Origin: Oligoflexus tunisiensis
GTDB lineage: Bacteria; Bdellovibrionota_B; Oligoflexia; Oligoflexales; Oligoflexaceae
NCBI RefSeq assembly: GCF_001748245.1
Contig: NZ_BDFO01000001.1
Coordinates: 3,060,471 to 3,124,470, forward strand
DNA: 64,000 bases
Reading direction: 5' to 3'
Shown here piece after piece: positions 26,594-34,704 of this stretch. Every line of letters starts with the position of its first letter. The first letter of the stretch is position 1. The notes below the pieces were generated by a model, which worked only from the letters and a program-made list of their open reading frames with translations, searched no databases and was not told the DNA's origin. The position numbers and the translations under genes are program-made.

Positions 26594-27916
26594 ATGAGTC
26601 AAACGGATAGAAAACAAACGCATTCGCTTGATCGTCAACGATTCGAAAACTGGATCGTCCTCACGGCCAGGGACTGGCGTGACCTGACACCCATTATGCC
26701 AGGTACGGGAATCACCGTGCTGGATTGGGATCGGCGCTCCCTTCTTCGCTGTGCTTTTGATTGCCGCAACTCCATTGTTGCCAGCAAACAGCATGCGACG
26801 TTTGAAATCTCGCCCCAGCTGCTCCGAGCCAAGTTCGAGCGCCTGGCCGCCTATTTTGAAGCCTATTTGAGCCGTGAGCAGATTATCCATCAGAATGTGG
26901 GATTGAAAACCAAGGTTGACCAGGAGCACAAGCGGCAGATCTATCAGGGCCTTGTCAAACTGCATAGTGAGTTGGCCAAGGGACACTTTATCGACGAGAT
27001 GGAACTTCATGCGAAAATCATGCACCCGTTCCTGGCTCATTTCAAAAGGATGAACCAGGATCATATGTTGCAGGAGGCGTTGGACCATGCCTCAGCCACA
27101 GGTGACTATGAGGCTATGGTATTGCTGCAACCTATGAGTGGATGTGGTTTTATTGATCGCAATACGCTGCAGATCACGCGATCCTTATTGAACCTGATGC
27201 ATCTGGTGGAAGAGGGGATGAGTGAGCGCGAGGGCATGAGTCAGATCCGAAACCTTTTCCAGAATGAAATGGACTTTGCCAGGATCCTGAATCGGGAAAA
27301 GATGGCCTCGCACGACGCGGCTCATAAGGAGCTTTTCATCCAGGTGGAGCAGACCGTGCAGAGTGCCTACTCTGAGGGGAGGGAGGGTTTCCTTGTTCAT
27401 AAGCGCCGGCTCCTGCGGGCCTGGCTTCAGCATCAGCTCGACTTTGATAACAAGGACTACCCATTCCATAAGGTGCTGGACAACGTGCTGACGGGATGGA
27501 GGCCTGATGATGCCCTGCAGTGGATTCTGACTTATATGTTCCATGGACGGGAGCGGTCGCTTTCCGGCGAGATCTTTGCCCACATCTTTGGTTTCCAGAC
27601 CATTCAGCCGGGCAAGGAGGGCTGCGATCATGTCTGGCTGCAAACTGCCATGCAGGAACTTTACGACAAACTTCGGCATTATGATCGCGAGGAATGCGCG
27701 AAGATGATCGAGATCTGGGGCACCCCTTACATTCCTCAGACCATAGAGGATGCTCATTTTCTGCAGATGATCCTCGACTACGAGGATTATGCAAAGTCAC
27801 ACATTCTCATCCATGATGAGCTGTTCCGCCAGCGTCTCCTGAAAGCCTGGATCATGAACAGCAACATCATCGGCAGCCTGCCGCACCCTGTGCCGGTTCG
27901 GAAGGGGGCTGCATGA
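26594..27916 (+). CDS. Unknown cytosolic protein within the type I-like operon
   Basis: A 440-residue soluble protein lying two bases after the first ABC gene and overlapping the second by four (ATGA), so it is translationally locked into the operon. It has no signal peptide or membrane helix. The sequence is predominantly alpha-helical and rich in His, Gln, Leu and charged residues, with no Walker A motif, kinase or protease motif. Notable local sequences are WIVLTARDWRDLTP near the N-terminus and KEGCDHVWLQTAMQELYDKL towards the C-terminus. I do not recognise a family. Its position between two ATPase-dead ABC subunits suggests a cytosolic component of the same complex, for instance a scaffold, client adaptor or substitute energiser; that is inference. 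Confidence 0.82.
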   Translation: MSQTDRKQTHSLDRQRFENWIVLTARDWRDLTPIMPGTGITVLDWDRRSLLRCAFDCRNSIVASKQHATFEISPQLLRAKFERLAAYFEAYLSREQIIHQNVGLKTKVDQEHKRQIYQGLVKLHSELAKGHFIDEMELHAKIMHPFLAHFKRMNQDHMLQEALDHASATGDYEAMVLLQPMSGCGFIDRNTLQITRSLLNLMHLVEEGMSEREGMSQIRNLFQNEMDFARILNREKMASHDAAHKELFIQVEQTVQSAYSEGREGFLVHKRRLLRAWLQHQLDFDNKDYPFHKVLDNVLTGWRPDDALQWILTYMFHGRERSLSGEIFAHIFGFQTIQPGKEGCDHVWLQTAMQELYDKLRHYDREECAKMIEIWGTPYIPQTIEDAHFLQMILDYEDYAKSHILIHDELFRQRLLKAWIMNSNIIGSLPHPVPVRKGAA

Positions 27917-30006
27917 AGCCACAACTCCAGCCACGGGCTCTGAGTCCTTTTTATCACAGCCTCTTTCTGATTCTGGATGGCCTGCGCTGGCGGGGCAATC
28001 GGTCCTTTCTGGAGAAATTCATAAGGGGCGATAAATACCAGATGACCTTGCACGACCTGCTGCAGACGCTCGCCGCTTTGCGGTTTGCTCCCATGCGGGA
28101 CCGCCTGGCCCTGAAGGACTTGACCCAGGATGAGCTGCCGTGCATCGTGATGCATAGAATGCGGCCCCTTCTGCTGGTCCAGCTGCATGAAAAAAGCCTG
28201 GAGGGTTTCGATATCCTGGGCGAGCAGAAGGTGGAGCTGAAACGAAGCGGCGCTGTTCATGAGACGATCCGTTTCAAACGCCTCGAAAAGGATGAGGTTT
28301 CGCTGCATGACAGCCAGAGCGATTGGTTCACCCGCATGGTGTCGCGTTTCAGAGCTTACGGTTATTACGTTTTTTCCCTTTCGTTCTTAATCAACCTTCT
28401 AAATATTGTGGCTCCGTTCATCATCATTATCGTCTTTAACCAGATTGAAGCCGCCAAATCCCTGGAGAACCTGCTGAACATTCTCTATGGGCTGGGTCTC
28501 TATATTTCGTTTTTGACTGTCATTCGCCTGACCCGCAGTCAGGTCCTGAATTATCTTTCCTCGCGCGTTGGATATCTGATTGGAAGCCAGGTGATGCGAC
28601 GCATTCTGTACCTGCCGCCCTCCTATACGGAAGTGGCCTCGGTGGCAGCCCAGATGGCCCGGATTCGGGATTTTGATACCATTCAGCAGTTCATTCCAGG
28701 TCTGGGAACGGATGCCCTCCTGGATATTCCGTTCGCTCTGATGATGGTGCTGGCCATGTTCCTGCTCGCCGGCCCTCTGGCCCTGGTGCCGCTCTCCGCT
28801 CTGGCGATCTTTGCCGTCTTCGGTTATCTGATGCGGAAGAAAATCGAGTATGCTTCCTCGGAAGCGTCGAAGCATGGCAAGGAACGGCACGACTTTTTCA
28901 TGGATACGCTGAACAATCTGGAACAGATCCAGGTGCAGTATCTTCTTCCGTTCTGGCAGGAACGCTTCCTGAAAGTCGCCCGACGTGCTTCCGTCAGCAT
29001 CTTCCGGGCAGCCAGTCTTACAAGTCTGGTGAGTTCGTTTTCCTATTTCACGGTAACGCTGACCGGACTTGCGACCATTATCATCGGGGTGCATCGGGTC
29101 AAGGAAGGGTCGCTGGACACGGGCAGCCTTATGGCAGCGATGCTCCTGACCTGGAAAATCCTGGCCCCCATGCGGAATGGTTTCTCGTTTCTGCTGCAGA
29201 TCGATAAAGTGAAAAAAACCATCGGCCAGGTGGATCGCCTGATGGCGCTCCCGCTGGAAGAGATTTCCGAAGACGCTTATGAGATCGATAAGGAAATCAA
29301 AGGCAGCGTCCATTTCCAGCAGGTTTCCCTGAAATACTCGAATGATGCTCATCCGGCTCTGCTCGGTGTGAATTTTCAGGTGGAGCCCAATGAAACTCTG
29401 GTGATCTTTGGTCACGGTGGCAGCGGCCAGACCTCGGTCCTGAAGCTTATTTTGGGTCTCTACATACCCCAGGCCGGACGGGTCTTGATCGATAATAAGC
29501 ACAGTCGTCAGATCAACCCGACCTTCCTCCGCGAAAACATCGCCTACCTGCCCGAGGAACCGACCGTTTTCTCGGGAACCATTCGGCAGAGTCTCGAGAT
29601 GTATGCGCCCAAAGCCTCGGACGCTGAAGTGCAAAAAGTCCTGAGTGAACTGGGAGTTTGGGAAGGGATACGATCGCTGCCCAGGCAGCTGGATACTGTA
29701 CTGGACCGCCAGGAGCAGGCGCACCTGGGTCAATCGTTTCTGAAACGGTTGAATCTTGCCATGCTGCTCCTGCGGGATTCCAAGCTTTGGCTGCTCGATA
29801 ATCCGGGGGCCGTGCAGGGCGAAAACAATGAGATCATGCAGGTGATCAAGTCCCTCAAAGGCAAGGCCACCATCATCATTGCCTCCAAGAACACGGATTA
29901 CTTTGAGGTGTGTGATAAGGTGCTTTGGCTGAACTCGGGTCGCGTCCAGTTCTTCGGATCGCCCCAGGAAATGACCACGATCTTACAAAAAGCGGCAGGG
30001 AGATAA
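27913..30006 (+). CDS. Second type I ABC-like protein with degenerate ATPase
   Basis: A 697-residue protein. Residues 1-135 form a cytosolic N-terminal domain that may be a C39-peptidase-like, catalytically inactive module. Six helices (about 150-430) form the exporter membrane domain, and a nucleotide-binding domain follows. All main catalytic positions are changed. Walker A reads GHGGSGQTS, with Gln506 replacing Lys. The Q-loop has Glu in LPEEPTVF. The signature is LGQSF (605-609), Walker B ends Asp629-Asn630 with the catalytic Glu lost, and the H-loop His is Lys659. ATP hydrolysis is not expected. With the first ABC protein it could form a heterodimer in which neither composite site is functional, unlike known asymmetric exporters that keep one site. 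Confidence 0.85.
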   Translation: MKPQLQPRALSPFYHSLFLILDGLRWRGNRSFLEKFIRGDKYQMTLHDLLQTLAALRFAPMRDRLALKDLTQDELPCIVMHRMRPLLLVQLHEKSLEGFDILGEQKVELKRSGAVHETIRFKRLEKDEVSLHDSQSDWFTRMVSRFRAYGYYVFSLSFLINLLNIVAPFIIIIVFNQIEAAKSLENLLNILYGLGLYISFLTVIRLTRSQVLNYLSSRVGYLIGSQVMRRILYLPPSYTEVASVAAQMARIRDFDTIQQFIPGLGTDALLDIPFALMMVLAMFLLAGPLALVPLSALAIFAVFGYLMRKKIEYASSEASKHGKERHDFFMDTLNNLEQIQVQYLLPFWQERFLKVARRASVSIFRAASLTSLVSSFSYFTVTLTGLATIIIGVHRVKEGSLDTGSLMAAMLLTWKILAPMRNGFSFLLQIDKVKKTIGQVDRLMALPLEEISEDAYEIDKEIKGSVHFQQVSLKYSNDAHPALLGVNFQVEPNETLVIFGHGGSGQTSVLKLILGLYIPQAGRVLIDNKHSRQINPTFLRENIAYLPEEPTVFSGTIRQSLEMYAPKASDAEVQKVLSELGVWEGIRSLPRQLDTVLDRQEQAHLGQSFLKRLNLAMLLLRDSKLWLLDNPGAVQGENNEIMQVIKSLKGKATIIIASKNTDYFEVCDKVLWLNSGRVQFFGSPQEMTTILQKAAGR

Positions 30007-30008
30007 CC

Positions 30009-30983
30009 ATGAGCCTTTTTCGAAGACGCTATAGTCCTCGTTTCGACGCTTCGCTCCTGCAACAGGAAGAAAACCAGATGATCTGGCAGAAATATAGCGT
30101 GATCGCGATTATCATGCTGGTGGGGGCCACTCTGTTTTGGGTTAACAAAACCTACCTTGATGAAGTGACAGTCGCGCAGGGCAAGGTCCTGCCCTTTGAG
30201 GAAGTCTTCCGGGTGCAGCACCCGAAGGGCGGCCGCATCAGTCACGTGCTGGTTCAGGAGGGGGAACTGGTCGCTGAGAACCAGACACTGGCGGTCCTGG
30301 ACAAAAGCATTCTGGAGGATGAACGGGGGAGTTTGAAACTGCAGCTTGAAACAGCCCGGAAGCGTAAAAGCTATTTCGATGAACAGTATCGGACCCGCAA
30401 GCAGCTGACACGGGAGGGGCTGAATTCCAAGCTGGCGTTTCTGAATATGAAGATGAGCCGTGAAGAACTCAAGGGTCAGATCCGGGATCTTGAATATCGC
30501 ATTGAGCAGGTGGAGCGCTATCTGAAGGATAATGAAATCCGAGCGCCCGTTCGCGGCTGGATCTACAATTTCAAGATCATGCCGAACCAGGTGCTTCAGG
30601 CCGGCCAGGCGCTTTGCGAGATCGTGCCGGAAACATCCAGGCTGGTGGCCGAAGTGCAGATCCCTGCCACGGAGATTGGCCACATTCAGCTTCAACAGGA
30701 AGTGCTTTTGAAAATTCACAGTTATGATTATGCGCGTTATGGTGGCGTTCATTCCAGGCTCGTTTCGATTGCGCCTATTTCCAGTCAGGCGAGTTCGGGT
30801 GACCTGTTTTATCGGGCGCAGGCCATCATCCCGGGACGCCTTCTGGAGTCGCCGCTCGGCAACCAACCCATTCTGCCCGGCATGAGCCTGGAAGCCGAAA
30901 TCAAAACGGGGACGAAGACTCTGGCGGAATATCTCCTGAAACCCATTGTGTCGTCCGCCCGCGAGGCCATGCGCGAACGCTAA
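30009..30983 (+). CDS. HlyD-family periplasmic adaptor of type I-like system
   Basis: The ATG at 30009 lies two bases after the second ABC gene. The 324-residue protein has a short cytosolic N-terminus, one membrane helix (VIAIIMLVGATLFWV), a lipoyl-like half (VQHPKGGRISHVLVQEG), and a rather short helical hairpin (about 105-180). The second lipoyl half, a beta-barrel region and the type I C-terminal signature LLKPIV...AMRER follow. It should bridge the ABC proteins and the TolC channel. It is shorter than the roughly 430-480 residues of typical HlyD adaptors, mainly through a shorter coiled coil. It is the last gene of the operon. Confidence 0.88.
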   Translation: MSLFRRRYSPRFDASLLQQEENQMIWQKYSVIAIIMLVGATLFWVNKTYLDEVTVAQGKVLPFEEVFRVQHPKGGRISHVLVQEGELVAENQTLAVLDKSILEDERGSLKLQLETARKRKSYFDEQYRTRKQLTREGLNSKLAFLNMKMSREELKGQIRDLEYRIEQVERYLKDNEIRAPVRGWIYNFKIMPNQVLQAGQALCEIVPETSRLVAEVQIPATEIGHIQLQQEVLLKIHSYDYARYGGVHSRLVSIAPISSQASSGDLFYRAQAIIPGRLLESPLGNQPILPGMSLEAEIKTGTKTLAEYLLKPIVSSAREAMRER

Positions 30984-31098
30984 AAGAGCAAAGACCTAAA
31001 GCGCGAACCTATCCTGCCTTCCGTATGGAGTTATCCGGGTCGTTCGGGTACATTCTTTCAGCAATGACGTCGGTGATACTTCGGAAGAGAGGTGAAGA

Positions 31099-31602
31099 AT
31101 GGAACGAATCGTCTCGCTACAGAAACTCAGCTTGGAAAATTTTGAGCCCTGGAGCCATGGCGATAATTATGGGGGCGCCGAGTGGCCTCTGGCTGAGAAA
31201 TGGGGAGCTCAGGCGCTGGGTTTCCATCTGGAGACCCTGGATCCTGGGAAATTTTCCTGCCCTTATCATCGGCATGAGGGTGAGGAGGAACTCTTTATCG
31301 CACTCCAGGGCTCCTGCGTGCTGCGGCAGGATGGGAATTTTCGTCGGGTCCAGACCGGCGATCTGATTTTCTTTCCGACCGGGGTCTGTCATCAGTTTTT
31401 TAACCCTGGTCCTGAGCCTTTTGTGTTTTTCGCCCTGTCCAATCGCAACAAGGCTGACGTCTGTGAGTATCCGGATTCGCACAAGCGGATCGAACGGAAT
31501 CCCCGACGGATTACCCAGGACGGCAAGGAGATCGATGATTACTGGGCCGGTGAAGAGAACCCGAGTTCCTTTTGGCCCGAAGAATGGCTGAAGCCTGGCT
31601 GA
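31099..31602 (+). CDS. Cupin-domain protein
   Basis: A 167-residue soluble protein with a single cupin barrel. The metal-binding motif 1 is present as CPYHRHEGEEELFIALQG, with two His and a Glu. Motif 2 follows as FPTGVCHQFFNPG, with the third His. Such proteins bind a divalent metal and act as isomerases, dioxygenases or sensors. An AGAGGTGAAG ribosome-binding site precedes the ATG at 31099. It is not linked to the secretion operon in an obvious way (115-base gap). The reaction is unknown. Confidence 0.8.
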   Translation: MERIVSLQKLSLENFEPWSHGDNYGGAEWPLAEKWGAQALGFHLETLDPGKFSCPYHRHEGEEELFIALQGSCVLRQDGNFRRVQTGDLIFFPTGVCHQFFNPGPEPFVFFALSNRNKADVCEYPDSHKRIERNPRRITQDGKEIDDYWAGEENPSSFWPEEWLKPG

Positions 31603-31631
31603 TACCCTGAAATGGCGGCCAGGTGAGGGGC

Positions 31632-32780
31632 TCAGTGCAGGACAGGAGCGTTCTGATAGGGGCGGGCATCCTTGGGCATATCGATTATGAATGTCGTGCC
31701 GCGGCCCTCAGAGCTGTCCACATGAACGCTTCCGGCGTGCGCTTCAACTATCCCTCGCACGAGAGGCAAGCCAAGGCCCCAGCCTTTCTTGTCGCCTTTT
31801 TGAACGGCCTGGGATCTTCGGAAGGCCTGAAATATAGTCTCCTGCTCGTCGGCTGGAATGGGTTTTCCTTCGTTATGGACGGAAACCATAACCCTTCCAG
31901 AGTATTCTGTAAGATTAATGCGGATGGGTTGACTTAGGTCGCCATATTTAATTGCATTTGTTATGAGATTATCGATGGCGCGTTCCAGCTCGCGCGGGCT
32001 CCACTGTCCTATGACGGATTCTCCGTGAACCTCAATGCGGGCTTTTTGATCCAACGCATGCTCTTTCACAGATTCGTCTATGATTTGGCGCATATCACAT
32101 TCGCTGAATTCGAGCTGTAAGCGTTGTCCGGTTTTAATGAGGGTCGCATCCAATAGGTTCTGGATGAGCGCATCGGCTTTTCGAACGGCATTCAAAATCA
32201 TGGTGCGCGCATCAAAGCCGTCATCGTCAACAGGTTCCTCAGGCAACATTTGAGCCGCCATGCTTATGGTGTTGAGGGGTTGTCTCATATCGTGGCTCAG
32301 GGTTGCAATAAACTGTTCGCGAATATTATTTTGAACAAGGGCGAAGGCTGTTACCGCCTCGCGAATTCCCATGTTAATGGAGGATTCAATGATGGCTTTT
32401 TCCTCTGCGGAAAGGTTGATTTCACCTTCCATGACCTCAAATATGGTATCCCTCAGGAGATGATACTCGGTAATGAGCTGGTCAAGGTCAAAGCTTGAGA
32501 GTCGCGCTCGTTCTCCGCCATGCTCCTGCGCGATTGTCGTAAGTTCACTAGCATTGGAACGTGGGTAATTCGGAGTCAGAGATTCCGCTATATTTTCCAG
32601 ATAACCGGGGAACGTTTCGATCAGGATGGGAGTGTCCAAATCGGCTGCTGACTTGAGTTCCTGACGGGCTTTTTCCGCCCATTTTTTCTCGATGCGATCC
32701 CTTAATTTTATGAGGGTTTGACCGGCTGGGGATAGTTTTGAGATCTCCGAATCAGAAAGCCTATCTGTTGAAATCGGCAT
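31632..32780 (-). CDS. Cytosolic sensor histidine kinase with RsbRD-like N-terminus
   Basis: The ATG at 32780 has GGAG six bases upstream; the 382-residue product has no membrane helix. Residues about 15-150 are all-helical and resemble the N-terminal domain of RsbRD-type stressosome proteins, including KWAEKARQELKS and LITEYHLLRDTIFEVMEGE. A HisKA domain follows with His163 (TLSHDMRQPLNTI), then a HATPase (NLITNAIKYG, GWGLGLPLV). It lacks a receiver, so it should signal to a separate response regulator. The stressosome-like input suggests sensing of internal or globin-like cues; the resemblance is from memory and modest. Confidence 0.82.
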   Translation of the reverse strand: MPISTDRLSDSEISKLSPAGQTLIKLRDRIEKKWAEKARQELKSAADLDTPILIETFPGYLENIAESLTPNYPRSNASELTTIAQEHGGERARLSSFDLDQLITEYHLLRDTIFEVMEGEINLSAEEKAIIESSINMGIREAVTAFALVQNNIREQFIATLSHDMRQPLNTISMAAQMLPEEPVDDDGFDARTMILNAVRKADALIQNLLDATLIKTGQRLQLEFSECDMRQIIDESVKEHALDQKARIEVHGESVIGQWSPRELERAIDNLITNAIKYGDLSQPIRINLTEYSGRVMVSVHNEGKPIPADEQETIFQAFRRSQAVQKGDKKGWGLGLPLVRGIVEAHAGSVHVDSSEGRGTTFIIDMPKDARPYQNAPVLH

Positions 32781-32891
32781 ACCTGGCTCCGTTTGTTTGA
32801 TCGTACTGAAAGGCCACCTTGCGCTCGATCTCTTGTGGAGATTTAGCAAATCCTATCCAAAGTGGAGGTTCCCGGCATCCGTATTTACATG

Positions 32892-33130
32892 GGTGACGGT
32901 CGGGCCCCTTTGGGGTGGAGGGATACGTCCCCTTCGGGGATGACGTGAGGGGGAGGGTGACGTGAGGAGGGAGCTAACGTGAGGGGGCTAACGTGAGGGG
33001 GCTAACGTGAGGGAGCTAACGTGAGGGAGCTGACGTGAGGGAGCTGACGTGAGGGAGCTGACGTGAGGGAGCTGACGTGAGGGAGCTGACGATGTGAGGC
33101 GACGATGTGAGGCGACGATGTGAGGAGATG
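32892..33130. repeat. Intergenic hairpins and 13-14 bp tandem repeats
   Basis: Two C/G hairpins (CCCC-TTT-GGGG at 32905-32915 and TCCCC-TTC-GGGGA at 32928-32940) are followed by at least nine imperfect copies of a 14 bp unit (GAGGGAGCTGACGT, 32941-33090). A second 13 bp unit (GATGTGAGGCGAC, about 33091-33129) then repeats. The array occupies the space between the starts of no coding gene: it lies upstream of the histidine kinase and downstream of the membrane-protein gene. Related TGACG repeats occur at 12603-12672. Open frames within it are repeat artefacts. Confidence 0.75.
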
Positions 33131-33220
33131 GCGCGAGGCTATGACGCGCGGGGCGATGAGGGGGATGGGGCTTTTCCGCGCCCCCCTCGGTGGTGGCTGG
33201 CATGGGCCTGCCTTTTCCAT

Positions 33221-33877
33221 TTACGTACGAACGACCTGGGCCCCCTTGACCGAATGACGGGGAATGGTTTTCCGCAGGGATGGAGTCGGACCGCTGCCGG
33301 CGACTGCCCCCAGGACCGTGGCCAGTACAGAAAGGATCAGCCCCAGAAACGACCACCAGGTTGCGGTTGCAACATTCGATTGATTGATCGTATCCCGCAT
33401 CATTTCCTGGAACAGGGTCAACTGATCCGGTGTCAGACCAAGGTGCTCAGCCATCCCGCGGATTTCCATGGTCATCATGTGGTTGCTGAGCAATGTATTG
33501 ATGCCCATGACGGATCCCAGCCCCAGGCTGATGCCGTTCAGGGCCAGGAGGATTAATGCCAGAAACGTAACACCCCAGAGGACCATTCCTGAGAACGCGG
33601 CCTCCAGCCTGGTTTCACGCGCCACGCACTGGCTCGTTGCCCATCCTCCCACGAAAAGTGAGATCAGCGTGATGATCACGCCATAGATGGCCGCGCCCGT
33701 TGTGATTTGATTCAGGCCTACGCCGTCGGACTGAGCAGCCGTAAAGCCGATGGCTGAGCCCAGACTCGTCAGCAAAACAACAGACACAAGGGCTATGAAA
33801 AAACCCGCAAAGACTGCCCCCCACGAAATGCGGCTTCTGACTCCAACAACGTCCCTGATAGTTGCATCCTTGGTCAT
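33221..33877 (-). CDS. Four-helix integral membrane protein of unknown function
   Basis: The ATG at 33877 has an AAAGGAAA ribosome-binding site and gives a 218-residue protein; the frame extends 36 residues further without support. Four hydrophobic helices are visible: AGFFIALVSVVLLTSLGSAIG, the YGVIITLISLFVGG helix, the VLWGVTFLALILLAL helix and LGLILSVLATVLGAVAG. A polar approximately 50-residue loop (LTPDQLTLFQEMMRD) separates helices 3 and 4. It resembles small bacterial membrane proteins of unknown role with Gly-rich helices. The C-terminal tail is basic. No function can be assigned. Confidence 0.78.
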   Translation of the reverse strand: MTKDATIRDVVGVRSRISWGAVFAGFFIALVSVVLLTSLGSAIGFTAAQSDGVGLNQITTGAAIYGVIITLISLFVGGWATSQCVARETRLEAAFSGMVLWGVTFLALILLALNGISLGLGSVMGINTLLSNHMMTMEIRGMAEHLGLTPDQLTLFQEMMRDTINQSNVATATWWSFLGLILSVLATVLGAVAGSGPTPSLRKTIPRHSVKGAQVVRT

Positions 33878-34026
33878 GACGGTTTCCTTTGAATAAGTGA
33901 CACGTGTGCGAATCGCACAGGCGAGAACACACGATGGGGAGAGAAAGCAAGGGTCATGCCGGAGCTGAAAAAAAGAACGGACCATTCGGGAGGTGCAGCC
34001 TGGATCCTACAGGCGCGGGAACGACC

Positions 34027-34082
34027 TCGCCTAAGGCGGCCGAGGTCCTGTCTGATGACCAGCCCGCTGGATCCAGCTGGTC
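34027..34082 (-). terminator. Possible terminator hairpins after the beta-barrel gene
   Basis: Two inverted repeats follow the end of the minus-strand gene at 34090: GACCAGC/GCTGGTC (34057-34063 with 34076-34082) and GACCTC/GAGGTC with an inner GCC/GGC. The first is followed by TTTTTC on the plus strand, so it would work better in that direction, where no gene ends. Confidence 0.35.
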
Positions 34083-34089
34083 TTTTTCA

Positions 34090-34704
34090 CTAGAAAGCGG
34101 CCAGACGGAAACCAGCAAAATACGAGCGCGAGTTTTCCTGGCTCCGACCGCGGCGCCGGTAGAGGTCCCCGTCGGCGTCATACTTATAAAAATGCCTGTG
34201 CTGAATGTCCTGACCGGCCGTGCCAAGGATCAGCTGCTGGTAACGGCCCACCGAAAGCGCCAGCATGAAACGCAGCTCCTGCATTTTCATCGTGGTATAT
34301 CCATAATCCAGCCCATCCTTGGATGTGCTCCGTTTGACGAAGCCATGCTCGTAGGAATAGCTGAAAATCGGGGTCAAACGTGATTCAGGCAGCGCGATGA
34401 CCTCGAAAACAGGACCGTAGTAGCGATATTCCACCACACCCTGCTCTCCTTTTTGAGCATTGCCAAGAAGCCCGGTATAGGACGCTCCAAGGGTGGTGGC
34501 GAACAGGTTGTTTCGCGAGAGGAGCCAGCCGCCCTGCACCCGGGCACTGGCCAAATCCATTTTCAGAAACTCATCCTTTTGGAAGACAGCCTCACCATAG
34601 GCGGAGGCATTTACGCCGTGCTTGAGCACGCTTTGCCGATAGGGGATCGGTTCGGCAAGCACGGCGCTGCTGAGCAATAAAAGAGCAAGCGTCCAGACTT
34701 TCAT
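34090..34704 (-). CDS. Secreted protein, probable small outer-membrane beta-barrel
   Basis: A 204-residue precursor with a clear signal peptide (LALLLLSSAVLAEPI). The mature part alternates polar and aromatic residues in strands of 9-12 residues (NLFATTLGASYTGLL, VVEYRYYGPVFEVIA, LTPIFSYSYEHGF) and ends in Phe (FRLAAF), as outer-membrane beta-barrels usually do. About eight strands would fit. Its ATG overlaps the stop of the upstream lipoprotein gene by four bases, indicating translational coupling, so the two products probably act together. No family was recognised. Confidence 0.72.
   Translation of the reverse strand: MKVWTLALLLLSSAVLAEPIPYRQSVLKHGVNASAYGEAVFQKDEFLKMDLASARVQGGWLLSRNNLFATTLGASYTGLLGNAQKGEQGVVEYRYYGPVFEVIALPESRLTPIFSYSYEHGFVKRSTSKDGLDYGYTTMKMQELRFMLALSVGRYQQLILGTAGQDIQHRHFYKYDADGDLYRRRGRSQENSRSYFAGFRLAAF

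Noticed and set aside
24873..30006. Degenerate ABC genes as pseudogenes
   Set aside because: Frames are complete, membrane domains and partners are intact, junctions overlap, and the catalytic changes are concentrated at active-site positions in both genes rather than scattered.
32988..33356. Open frames with SSLTSAPSRQLPHV-type repeats
   Set aside because: They are translations of the intergenic 14 bp repeat, which is near a multiple of the reading frame; no start signal or unique sequence.
33904..34383. 159-codon plus-strand open frame
   Set aside because: Overlaps the minus-strand beta-barrel gene with signal peptide and covers a hairpin-rich gap; no ribosome-binding site.
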